Shown: in pieces, positions 43,829-51,542 of the stretch
Numbering within the stretch: position 1 is the stretch's first letter
How the letters are laid out: each line of letters begins with the position of its first letter
Source: Streptomyces sp. NBC_00239
GTDB lineage: Bacteria; Actinomycetota; Actinomycetes; Streptomycetales; Streptomycetaceae
DNA length: 64,000 nt
Assembly: GCF_036194065.1 (NCBI RefSeq)
Contig: NZ_CP108095.1
Span: forward strand, 4,154,001-4,218,000
Reading direction: 5' to 3'
The notes under the pieces: model-generated
What the model was told of the DNA's origin: nothing
Database searches by the model: none
Seen by the model: only the letters and a program-made list of their open reading frames with translations
Translations under genes and position numbers: made by a program

Positions 43829-44806
43829 ATGTCTCAAATCCGCCGACCCGTCGTTCTTATCGCCGAGCAGCTGAGCGAGGCGACCCTCAATGCCCTTGGG
43901 CCCGAATTCACGATCCGACACTGTGACGGCGCCGACCGCGAAGAGCTGTTGAAGGCCGTGGTCGGTGCGGATGCCCTTCTCGTGCGCTCGGCCACCAAGG
44001 TGGACGGTGAAGTTCTCGCCACCGCCGACCGGTTGAAAATCGTCGCGCGGGCCGGCGTCGGCCTCGACAACGTGGACGTCCGCGCGGCCACCGCGGCCGG
44101 CGTCCTGGTGGTGAACGCGCCGACCTCCAACATCGTCAGCGCCGCCGAGCTCGCCATCGCGCTGCTGCTCGCCTCGGCCCGCAACGTCGCCGCGGCCAAC
44201 GCGGCGCTCAAGGGCGGCGAATGGGCCCGCTCGCGGTACGCCGGGGTCGAGCTCGTCGGCAAGACCGCGGGCATCGTCGGCCTCGGCCGGATCGGCATCC
44301 TCGTCGCGCAGCGGCTGGCCGGTTTCGGCCTGCACCTGATCGCGTACGACCCGTACGTGCGCCCCGAGCGGGCCGCCGAGCTGGGCGTGGAACTGGTGCC
44401 GCTCGACGAACTGCTGGGCCGCAGCGACTTCATCACCGTGCACCTGCCGCGGACGCCCGACACCGTCGGGCTGATCGGCGACGAGGCGCTGCGGAAGGTG
44501 AAGCCCACCGTCCGGATCATCAACGCGGCTCGCGGCGGGATCGTGGACGAGACGGCCCTGGCGCTCGCCCTCAAGGAGGGGCGGGTGGCCGGCGCGGGCA
44601 TCGACGTCTTCGAGTTCGAACCCACCACGGAGTCCCCGCTGTTCGACTTCGACTCGGTGGTCGTCACCCCGCACCTGGGCGCGTCGACCGGCGAGGCCCA
44701 GGAGAAGGCCGGCGTGTCGGTGGCCGAATCGGTGCGCCTGGCCTTCGCCGGGGAGCCGGTTCCGGACGCCGTGAACGGGTCCTCGCTGGCGGACCTCGCC
44801 CGATGA
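43829..44806 (+). CDS. serA: D-3-phosphoglycerate dehydrogenase-like, catalytic part only
   Basis: The 325-residue NAD-dependent dehydrogenase resembles the catalytic and nucleotide-binding domains of SerA: RAGVGLDNVDVRAAT, VNAPTSNIVSAAELAIALLL, the Rossmann motif GKTAGIVGLGRIG, catalytic Arg in NAARGGIVDE, Glu further on, and His in TPHLGASTGEAQ. The long C-terminal ASB and ACT domains by which L-serine inhibits actinobacterial SerA are missing. That would give an unregulated flow from 3-phosphoglycerate toward O-phosphoserine, the SbnA substrate encoded at 50412. SerC and SerB would have to come from elsewhere. It is coupled to the next gene by an ATGA overlap. Confidence 0.85.
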   Translation: MSQIRRPVVLIAEQLSEATLNALGPEFTIRHCDGADREELLKAVVGADALLVRSATKVDGEVLATADRLKIVARAGVGLDNVDVRAATAAGVLVVNAPTSNIVSAAELAIALLLASARNVAAANAALKGGEWARSRYAGVELVGKTAGIVGLGRIGILVAQRLAGFGLHLIAYDPYVRPERAAELGVELVPLDELLGRSDFITVHLPRTPDTVGLIGDEALRKVKPTVRIINAARGGIVDETALALALKEGRVAGAGIDVFEFEPTTESPLFDFDSVVVTPHLGASTGEAQEKAGVSVAESVRLAFAGEPVPDAVNGSSLADLAR

Positions 44807-45810
44807 CGCGTGCTCCCGGTGTCGGGGAGGCCCCGGTCCACGAGATCGCGGTCGACGAGAACGCGGTCGACGAGTTCGCGGTCCAGGAGATCGCGGGGCC
44901 GTACGTCGCCGGTGACGTGCTGAGCCGGTTCCTGCGCTCGGAAGCCCGCCGGGCGCTGTACCCGGCGGGCCCGGACGGCCGTCGGGGCCCCTTCCCCGAC
45001 CACGGGCCGGACGAGGCGTCGGCCTCGGCAGCGGCGGCGTCCTTGCGGGGGCTGTACGGCGGCAGCGGCGACGCCCTGCGCTACACCGTGTGCGCGCGGC
45101 GCCGTCCGGCCGCCGGGTCCCGCCCCGGGCCGGACGCGGCGGCCGGGGAAGCGGGTCCGGCGGTCGGCCGGGCGCGGCTGGACGGGCTGTGGAACGGCTG
45201 GCTGGAGGGCCTGTTCGCGGCCGTCCGGGAGGAGTGCGGGGGCCGGGTTCCGGCGGAGGAGCCGGCCGGTCCGGCCTGGGAGCGGCTGCGCGGGCGACTG
45301 CTGGGCCTGCTGGCGGAGCTGCGCGGGGCGTACGGCGCGGCCGGGTTCGACCCGCGCCGGGCGGTCGTGCTCCTGGACGACATGGTGACGGCCGCGGCCG
45401 ACTTCGGCCGGTCGGCCGGCTTCGGCCGGTCGGCCGGCTTCGGCCGGTCGGCCGACTTCGGCCGGTCGGCCGACTTCGGCCGGTCGGCCGACTTCGGCCG
45501 GTCGGCCGACTTCGGCCGGTCGGCCGACTTCGGCCGGTCGGCCGACTTCGGCCGGTCGGCCGACTTCGGCCGGTCGGCCGACTTCGGCCGGTCGCAGGCG
45601 GCCGCCCCGCGGCGGGCCGCGCTGGCGGGGCAGCTCGCCGTGGCGGCCGCGCTGTCGGCGTGGGCCGCGCCGCTGCTGCCCGAGGGGTCGGCCCGGCTGG
45701 CCGCCGTGCTCGGGGTGCCCGCGGACGGCCCGGTGTCGGCCGAGGCCCTGCGCGTGCCGCGGACGGCCGGGCGGCTGGCCCGTACGGACGGGCCGGTGTT
45801 CGGAGCCTGA
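44803..45810 (+). CDS. Shortened methionyl-tRNA-synthetase-like protein with FGRSAD repeats
   Basis: The 335-residue protein appears to be a degenerate class I synthetase relative. Near residue 45, PYVAGDVLSRFLRSEARR resembles the first Rossmann strand and helix of MetRS but lacks HIGH. The middle catalytic domain with KMSKS is absent. From about residue 125 onward it resembles the MetRS anticodon-binding domain (ELRGAYGAAGFDPRRAVVLLDDM, LSAWAAPLLPEGSARLAAVLGVP). An 11-copy hexapeptide repeat FGRSAD interrupts it at about 201-266. It is coupled to serA and converges with the LuxR gene, which lies 25 bases away. Aminoacylation is unlikely; a carrier or tRNA-binding role is open. The similarity is from memory and moderate. 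Confidence 0.5.
   Translation: MTRAPGVGEAPVHEIAVDENAVDEFAVQEIAGPYVAGDVLSRFLRSEARRALYPAGPDGRRGPFPDHGPDEASASAAAASLRGLYGGSGDALRYTVCARRRPAAGSRPGPDAAAGEAGPAVGRARLDGLWNGWLEGLFAAVREECGGRVPAEEPAGPAWERLRGRLLGLLAELRGAYGAAGFDPRRAVVLLDDMVTAAADFGRSAGFGRSAGFGRSADFGRSADFGRSADFGRSADFGRSADFGRSADFGRSADFGRSADFGRSQAAAPRRAALAGQLAVAAALSAWAAPLLPEGSARLAAVLGVPADGPVSAEALRVPRTAGRLARTDGPVFGA
45403..45600. repeat. 11 tandem 18-bp repeats in frame (FGRSAD)
   Basis: The 18-bp unit TTCGGCCGGTCGGCCGAC occurs 11 times without interruption, starting at 45403; copies 1-2 encode FGRSAG, 3-10 FGRSAD and the last FGRSQA. Near-identity of copies at DNA level points to recent slipped-strand expansion, and copy number may vary between isolates. 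Confidence 0.95.
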
Positions 45811-45835
45811 GCGCTCGCGCCGCCCGGGCGGCCCT

Positions 45836-46897
45836 TCACCCTCGGGTGTCGGGCTGCCCGGGCGCGCTGCTGTCCGGGGCCACGACCGCCGACGGGATAC
45901 TTCCCTCCATTTCGCGCAGGAGGTAGCCGGCGTGGACGCGGCTCTTCGCTCCGATGCGTTCCATGATCTTGGCGATGTGCCGCTGGCAGGTCCGCACGGT
46001 CATGCCCATGCGCCGGGCAATGACCTTGTCCTGTTCGCCGAGGAGAAGCAGGCGGATAATATCCTCCTTCGCCTTGTCCGAGGCGAAAATGGCCTGGTCT
46101 CTCCCATGGTTTGTCGGAAATTCTTCGGCCTGTCCCCACATGCGCTCGAAGGTCGCCACGAGAAAACCGACGATATTCGGCTCGCGGATGACCAGCGCGC
46201 CGAGCGGGTTGTCGCGCAGCTCGATCACCACGACCTCCTGGTCGAAGGCGATCATGCGCATGAAGCCGTCCCCGAGGGTGCGGACCTCCGCCCCGAGTTC
46301 GCTGACGATCTCCACGTACGAGGTGGTGGTCGCGCTGAACTGGGCGGTGTGCTGGTAGAGCGTGCGCATCCGCACCCCGCGCCCCAGCAGTTCCTCGGTC
46401 CGGGTCATGGCCTCCTGGAGCACGTCTTCGTCGCGGGCTCCGCCGGGCTGCGAGGTGAGGACCTCGAAGGTGGCCTGAGCTGCGAGTCTGGTCAGCTGGT
46501 CGCGTACGGCGGAGACGCTGTGCAGCTCTTCGACGGCGGGCCGGCGCAGCCTGCGGGCGAGGCCGCCCTCGTATACCGGGGTGAGCTCGTCGCGGAGCCG
46601 GTCGGCGGCGCTGCGCAGCTGCCGGGCCTGCTGGGCGACGGGGTGGACGAGTTCGTCGGAGGCGGCGTCGGGGGAGGCGGCGACGTAGTGCGCCTCCGGG
46701 GTGCCGACGGCGAGCAGCAGGCGTCGTTCCACGAGGCTCCGCACCGCTTTTTTCACTTCGGCCTGCGGAATGCCCTCCAGTGTGAAAGCGTCCATGTCCC
46801 GCAACCCGGAGCTCTCCACCGCGCGTGTATAGACGGCCAGTTCCAAAGAACTGAGCGGCGCGAGCAGATCAATACCCGGTATGTCGCGTTCGTCCAT
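45836..46897 (-). CDS. LuxR-family transcriptional regulator (TrmB-like N-terminus)
   Basis: The 353-residue regulator has an N-terminal winged-helix-like region of TrmB type (SLELAVYTRAVESSGLRDM, VKKAVRSLVERRLLLAVG) and a central domain that ends in VVVIELRDNPLGALVIREPN. A C-terminal LuxR HTH follows (GEQDKVIARRMGMTVRTCQRHIAKIMERIGA). No receiver or ATPase domain is present. The ATG at 46897 follows a perfect AGGAGG, better than any upstream start. It is divergent from lysE and convergent with the serA unit, so it is placed to control the whole island. Confidence 0.85.
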   Translation of the reverse strand: MDERDIPGIDLLAPLSSLELAVYTRAVESSGLRDMDAFTLEGIPQAEVKKAVRSLVERRLLLAVGTPEAHYVAASPDAASDELVHPVAQQARQLRSAADRLRDELTPVYEGGLARRLRRPAVEELHSVSAVRDQLTRLAAQATFEVLTSQPGGARDEDVLQEAMTRTEELLGRGVRMRTLYQHTAQFSATTTSYVEIVSELGAEVRTLGDGFMRMIAFDQEVVVIELRDNPLGALVIREPNIVGFLVATFERMWGQAEEFPTNHGRDQAIFASDKAKEDIIRLLLLGEQDKVIARRMGMTVRTCQRHIAKIMERIGAKSRVHAGYLLREMEGSIPSAVVAPDSSAPGQPDTRG

Positions 46898-47038
46898 TTT
46901 ATTCACCCCTCCTGATGTAGCTCGTGCATATAAGCATGCCTGCACGCGGCCGCGTGGACAGGGGCGGGATGGCAGGGTGGAAACATCGTTCCGGGGGGTT
47001 GCGGTGGCTTCAGCAGCCATTACGAAAGCAAGAGAGCA

Positions 47039-47665
47039 ATGGATATACAGAGCACTCTTTTCCTGTCGTTTCTGCTGGCCGCAACAATTGTTTGCATAAC
47101 CCCCGGCCCCGATATGCTGTACGTGATGTCCTACGGGGTGTCACAGGGCCGGACGGGCGGCGTCTCGGCAGCCGCCGGAGTCGCCGGCGGCATGTTCGTG
47201 CACGCGGTGCTCGCCGCCCTCGGGGTGGCTCTCCTCATGTCCGAGTACCCCTGGCTCCTGATGATTTTCAAGGGCATCGGAATCGCCTATCTGATCTATC
47301 TCGGCGTCTCCATCATCCGAGACAAGTCGGATCTGTCGGTGAACGCGGACAAGTCCCGGCGGTCACACGCGAAGATCGCCTACAAGGCGATGATCGTGAA
47401 TCTCACGAACCCCAAGGTGATTGTTTTCTACGTGGCATTCCTGCCGCAGTTCACCTCGCCTTCGGGATGGCCCGTCCCGGCCCAGCTCTTCGTACTCGGT
47501 TCCATTTTCGTGAGCATCGGCTTCGCCGCCGACGCCCTCGTGGGCGTGGCCAGCGGCGCGCTGAGCAAGCGGTTCGCCAACAGCAAGACCTTCACCCGGC
47601 GCGTCAACGTCTCCTGCGGAATCGTCATGTTCGTGCTCGCCGCGATTCTGCTGCTCGACATCTGA
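47039..47665 (+). CDS. LysE/RhtB-family amino acid exporter
   Basis: The 208-residue membrane protein has six predicted helices and the family signatures CITPGPDMLYVMSYGVSQGR near residue 20 and VNLTNPKVIVFYVAFLPQF near 119. LysE-type carriers export basic or hydroxy amino acids or small derivatives. First gene of the plus-strand run, 142 bases from the divergent LuxR gene; it stands just before lysA. It may export an amino acid intermediate or product, such as diaminopropionate, lysine or a dipeptide unit. G+C content is lower here than in the genes after it. Confidence 0.88.
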   Translation: MDIQSTLFLSFLLAATIVCITPGPDMLYVMSYGVSQGRTGGVSAAAGVAGGMFVHAVLAALGVALLMSEYPWLLMIFKGIGIAYLIYLGVSIIRDKSDLSVNADKSRRSHAKIAYKAMIVNLTNPKVIVFYVAFLPQFTSPSGWPVPAQLFVLGSIFVSIGFAADALVGVASGALSKRFANSKTFTRRVNVSCGIVMFVLAAILLLDI

Positions 47666-47777
47666 CACCCGGCAGCCGAACACCGCCGTCCCGCCCGCGG
47701 CGCCGCCGGGACCGCCACCCGGCCCGCTCCGGTCCTCGGACCACACCCCCGTCAGCATTTCTCACCAAGGGAATTCC

Positions 47778-49127
47778 GTGTCCGTTGCAGAAATCCACCC
47801 GTCACCCGCGCCGGCCGACGTCCGCGCGCTGCGCCCCCGGGTATGGCCGACGACAGCCGCACAGGACCCCGCCGGTGTGCTGAACATCGGCGGCGTTCCC
47901 GTCACGGAAATCGCCGAGCGTTTCGGCACACCCGCCTACCTCTTCGACGAAACCGATTTCCGGATGCGCTGCTCCGAATTCCGGACGGCCTTCCACGATT
48001 TCGACGTCTACTACGCCGGAAAGGCCTTCCTCACCCGTACGAGCGCCCGCCTCGCGGAAGAGGCCGGGCTCAGCCTGGACGTCTGCACCGAGGGCGAACT
48101 CGCCTACGCGAAGGCCGTGGACTACCCGGCCGACCGCATCCTGATGCACGGCAACAACAAGTCGGAGGCCGAGCTGGCCGCCGCCCTCGCCTACGGCGTC
48201 GGCCGCATCGTGGTCGACTCCCGCGAGGAGCTCGACCGCCTGGAGGCGCTCGCTCCACAGTTCCCCGGCACCCGCCCCAAGGTCCTGCTGCGCGTCACCG
48301 TCGGCGTCCGCGCCGACACCCACGCCCACATCGCCACCGCCCACGAGGACCAGAAGTTCGGGTTCTCCCTGGTCAGCGGCGAGGCCGAGGAGGCCGTCCG
48401 CCGGGTGGCCCGCGGCGGCCTGCTGGAACTGCGCGGCCTGCACAGCCACATCGGCTCCCAGATCCTCACCACCGACGGGTTCGTGGCCGCCGCCCGCCGG
48501 CTCCTGGGCCTGCGCGCCAAGCTCGGCGCCGAGGGCATCGCCCTGCCCGAGATCGACCTCGGCGGCGGCTTCGGCATCGCCTACACCGCCGACGACGAGC
48601 CCACCCCGCCCGCCCGGATGGCCGACATCCTGCGCACCGTCGTCGCCGAGGAGTGCGCCGCCCTCGGCACCGACGTACCGCGCCTCGCGATCGAACCCGG
48701 CCGCGCGATCGCCGGCCCCTCCGGCGTCACCCTGTACCGGGTCGGCACCGTCAAGGTCCGCGAGGGCCTGCGCACGTACGTCGCCGTCGACGGCGGCATG
48801 AGCGACAACGTGCGCACCGCCCTGTACGACGCCACCTACTCGGTGCAGCTCGCCGGCCGCGTCTCGGACGCCGAGCCCACCCTGGTCAGGGTCGTCGGCA
48901 AGCACTGCGACGCGGGCGACGTCGTCGTCAAGGACGACCACCTGCCCTCCGACGTGCGGGCCGGCGACCTCGTCGCCGTACCGGGCACCGGTGCGTACTG
49001 CCGCAGCCTCGCGCACACCTACAACCAGATCCCGCGGCCGCCCGTCATCGCGGTCGCCGACGGCCGCGCGCGGGTGATCGTGCGCCGCGAGACCGTCGAG
49101 GACCTCATGGCGCTCGACCTCGGATGA
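47778..49127 (+). CDS. lysA: Diaminopimelate decarboxylase-like PLP enzyme (LysA paralog)
   Basis: The 449-residue fold type III PLP decarboxylase closely follows LysA. The Schiff-base lysine is Lys82 in YYAGKAFLT, the phosphate-binding loop GGGFGIAYT, and HSHIGSQIL and the C-terminal KHCDAGDVV (family: CESGD), PGTGAYCRSLAHTYNQ and ARVIVRRET are all there. It could decarboxylate meso-diaminopimelate or a related D-amino acid centre. Streptomyces normally carries lysA elsewhere, beside hom or argS, so this is probably a second copy devoted to the island, either as a biosynthetic step or as a resistance version. The GTG start follows AAGGGA. Confidence 0.85.
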   Translation: MSVAEIHPSPAPADVRALRPRVWPTTAAQDPAGVLNIGGVPVTEIAERFGTPAYLFDETDFRMRCSEFRTAFHDFDVYYAGKAFLTRTSARLAEEAGLSLDVCTEGELAYAKAVDYPADRILMHGNNKSEAELAAALAYGVGRIVVDSREELDRLEALAPQFPGTRPKVLLRVTVGVRADTHAHIATAHEDQKFGFSLVSGEAEEAVRRVARGGLLELRGLHSHIGSQILTTDGFVAAARRLLGLRAKLGAEGIALPEIDLGGGFGIAYTADDEPTPPARMADILRTVVAEECAALGTDVPRLAIEPGRAIAGPSGVTLYRVGTVKVREGLRTYVAVDGGMSDNVRTALYDATYSVQLAGRVSDAEPTLVRVVGKHCDAGDVVVKDDHLPSDVRAGDLVAVPGTGAYCRSLAHTYNQIPRPPVIAVADGRARVIVRRETVEDLMALDLG

Positions 49128-49245
49128 CGACCGCCCCGCCCCGGACGACAGCGGCCACCCCGCGCCCCGGACCACGGCGGCCCCGGACGACGACCGCACC
49201 CCTTGCCTCCCGCCCCGCGCGACCCACGAAGGAGCCCGAGCCGGC

Positions 49246-50415
49246 ATGACCAAGCACCGCAGCACCGACGCGTACACCAACAGCATCGAGGCGCCGACCT
49301 ACCAGAGCGCCTCGTACTACTTCAACAACGCCGATCACGTGAAGGCCGGCCTGCACGACCGCTCGGAGCCCGCCGGACGGTACGGCCGCTACTCGAACCC
49401 CACGTGGATCGAGGTCGAGAACAAGCTCAGCGAACTCAGCGGCGCCGAGAGCTCACTGCTCTTCGCCTCCGGCATGGCCGCCCACGTCACCGCGTTCCTC
49501 ACGCTCCTGGAGGCCGGCGACGAGGTGGTCCTGCCCTCCGAGTCGTACCGGCAGGTCCGCAACGTCTTCCACCACATCCTGCCGAAGTTCGGCGTGAAGG
49601 TGCACGAGTTCTCGATCCGGGACCCCGACGCGTTCGTCGCGAACATCGCGGCACTCCGCGGGAAGATCAAACTCGTGCACCTGGAGATGCCCTCCTCGCC
49701 GCACATGTACCTGATCGACGTCGCCCGGGTCCGCGAGGCCGCCGGCCCCGACGTCCTCCTCACCCTCGACAGCTCCTTCTCCCCGCCGCCGAACTTCCAC
49801 GCCCTGCGGCACGGCGTCGACCTGGTGCTCTTCAGCGCCACCAAGTACCTCAGCGGCCACGGCGACATCGTCTGCGGCGTCGCCTCCGGCCGCGAGGAAC
49901 TCATCGAGAAGCTGCGCTGGTACCGCGACACCACCGGCCCCATCACCGACGGCAACACCGCCTTCCTGCTCCGCCGCAGCCTCTACACCCTCCAGCTGCG
50001 CATGGACCGCGTGAACGCCATGGGCCTGGAGGTCGCGCGCTACCTGGAGGGCCACCCCGCCGTCGACCGCGTCTACTACAACGGCCTCGAAAGCCACCCG
50101 CACCACAAGCTCGCCCAGCAGTACCTCAACGGCTTCGGCGGCGTGATCACCTTCGAGCTGAAGATGACCGAGGAGCAGACCGCCGCGGTCGTCGACCGCC
50201 TCCAGGTCCCCTTCATGGCCTCCAACTTCGGCGCCCCGCACACCCTCGTCGAGCAGAGCACCTTCTTCACGTACTTCGAGTACTCCGAGGAAGAGCTCGT
50301 CAGCATCGGCGTGCCGCGCGGCACCGTACGCCTGGCCCTCGGCTACAGCAACGACGTCACCGCGATCATCAAGGACCTCGACCAGGCCCTGTCGCACGTC
50401 CAGGGTCAGGCGTGA
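49246..50415 (+). CDS. Divergent trans-sulfuration-type PLP enzyme
   Basis: The 389-residue protein is a fold type I enzyme of the cystathionine synthase/lyase family. Lys200 in LFSATKYLSGHGD should bind PLP, and GRYSNPTWIEVENKLSELSG and SSLLFASGMAAHVTAFL fit the family. Several normally invariant segments differ: YGGT is replaced by SYRQVRNVF, the VETPTNP loop by LEMPSSP and the DNTFATP segment by LDSSFSPPP. So it probably acts on another substrate through gamma- or beta-replacement or elimination. The ATG follows GAAGGAG. It is coupled to sbnA by a GTGA overlap, so it acts in the same pathway. Confidence 0.82.
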   Translation: MTKHRSTDAYTNSIEAPTYQSASYYFNNADHVKAGLHDRSEPAGRYGRYSNPTWIEVENKLSELSGAESSLLFASGMAAHVTAFLTLLEAGDEVVLPSESYRQVRNVFHHILPKFGVKVHEFSIRDPDAFVANIAALRGKIKLVHLEMPSSPHMYLIDVARVREAAGPDVLLTLDSSFSPPPNFHALRHGVDLVLFSATKYLSGHGDIVCGVASGREELIEKLRWYRDTTGPITDGNTAFLLRRSLYTLQLRMDRVNAMGLEVARYLEGHPAVDRVYYNGLESHPHHKLAQQYLNGFGGVITFELKMTEEQTAAVVDRLQVPFMASNFGAPHTLVEQSTFFTYFEYSEEELVSIGVPRGTVRLALGYSNDVTAIIKDLDQALSHVQGQA

Positions 50416-51542
50416 CCGACCGGGTCCACGACCTCGGCGACCCGTACGCCTTCCTGACCCTGCCCGGCTTCGTCCCGCACCTGCGGACCACGCTGAAGCT
50501 GGAGGCCCTCAACCCGGCGGGCTCCATCAAGCTCAAGACGGCCCGCGAGATGCTGGCCGCCGCCGAGGAGGAGGGCCTGCTGGGGCCCGGCGCCGCCCTG
50601 ATCGAGTCGACCTCCGGCAACCTCGGCATCGCGCTGGCCACCCTCTGCGCGGCCACGGGCCACCCGCTGACCCTGGTCACCGACCCGAACACGCCGGCAC
50701 AGAGCCTGCGCCACATGCGGGCCCTGGGCGCCGAGGTGGTCGTCGTCACCCGCCGGGACGCGGGCGGCGGCTACCTCCAGACCCGCATCGACCTGATCGA
50801 GGACCGGCTGCGCAGCACCCCGGGCCTGGTCTGGCTCAACCAGTACCGCAACCCCGCCAACGCCCGGGCCCACCAACGCCACACCATGGCGGAGGTCCTG
50901 GACGGATTCGGGGTGCCGGACTGGCTGTTCATCGGCGTCGGCAGCACCGGCACCTTCATGGGCTGCCTCCAGGCGGTACGCGAAAAGCGGCTGGCGACCC
51001 GGGTGGTGGCCGTGGACGCGGACGGCTCGGTGATCTTCGGCGGCGAACCCGGCCGCCGGTTCCTGCCGGGCCTGGGCGCCAGCCGCCGCCCCGAACTCTT
51101 CGCCGACGACGGCTCCTTCACCAAGGTCCTGGTCGCCGAACGGGACACCGTCCGCACCTGCCGCCGGGTGGCCCGCACGTACGGGCTGCTGCCGGGCGCG
51201 TCCACCGGCACCGCCCTGGCCGCGGTGACCGCGCTCGCCCCGGACATCCCGGCGGGCAGCCGGGTCCTGGTCATCGCACCGGACCTCGGCGACCGCTACC
51301 TCAGCACCCTCTACGACGACGCGTGGGTGGCCGACACCCTCGGCCCCGACACCCTCGGCCCCGACACGCACGGGACTCACACGCACGGGACCGACACGCA
51401 CGGGACCGACACGCTCACCACCGAACCACCGGAGCCCCTCCTCACATGCCCGAATTCTCCGTACTGGCCGGCAAGGACATCGTCGAACTCCTCGACGGAC
51501 GGGAGAGCGAGGTCATCTCCTGGGTCGAGGACGCCTATCTGA
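50412..51542 (+). CDS. sbnA: SbnA-like O-phosphoserine-dependent PLP synthase
   Basis: The 376-residue fold type II enzyme is of the SbnA type (cysteine synthase superfamily). In the known pathway SbnA condenses O-phospho-L-serine with L-glutamate to N-(1-amino-1-carboxy-2-ethyl)-glutamate. Lys40 in NPAGSIKLKTA binds PLP; the loop IESTSGNLGIALA and the glycine motif VGSTGTFMG follow. The C-terminal 70 residues are an extra tail of (D)THGT-type repeats, and the reading frame runs 97 bases into sbnB. The GTG start overlaps the previous stop. Cysteine synthase itself is an alternative, but coupling to sbnB decides. Confidence 0.88.
   Translation: MTDRVHDLGDPYAFLTLPGFVPHLRTTLKLEALNPAGSIKLKTAREMLAAAEEEGLLGPGAALIESTSGNLGIALATLCAATGHPLTLVTDPNTPAQSLRHMRALGAEVVVVTRRDAGGGYLQTRIDLIEDRLRSTPGLVWLNQYRNPANARAHQRHTMAEVLDGFGVPDWLFIGVGSTGTFMGCLQAVREKRLATRVVAVDADGSVIFGGEPGRRFLPGLGASRRPELFADDGSFTKVLVAERDTVRTCRRVARTYGLLPGASTGTALAAVTALAPDIPAGSRVLVIAPDLGDRYLSTLYDDAWVADTLGPDTLGPDTHGTHTHGTDTHGTDTLTTEPPEPLLTCPNSPYWPARTSSNSSTDGRARSSPGSRTPI
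51333..51422. repeat. Six tandem 15-bp repeats at the 3' end of sbnA
   Basis: The unit GACACSCWCGGSMCC starts at 51333 and recurs every 15 bases six times (S, W, M mark variable bases), encoding DTLGP, DTHGT, HTHGT and DTLTT pentads in the tail of the SbnA-like protein. Confidence 0.85.

Noticed and set aside
45403..45600. Regular 18-bp repeats as a CRISPR array
   Set aside because: There are no spacers; units are contiguous and in frame within a coding sequence, and no cas genes are nearby.
44803..45810. Hydrazine synthetase (cupin-MetRS type)
   Set aside because: No cupin domain, no HIGH or KMSKS motif, no catalytic domain, and no lysine N-hydroxylase gene in the island.
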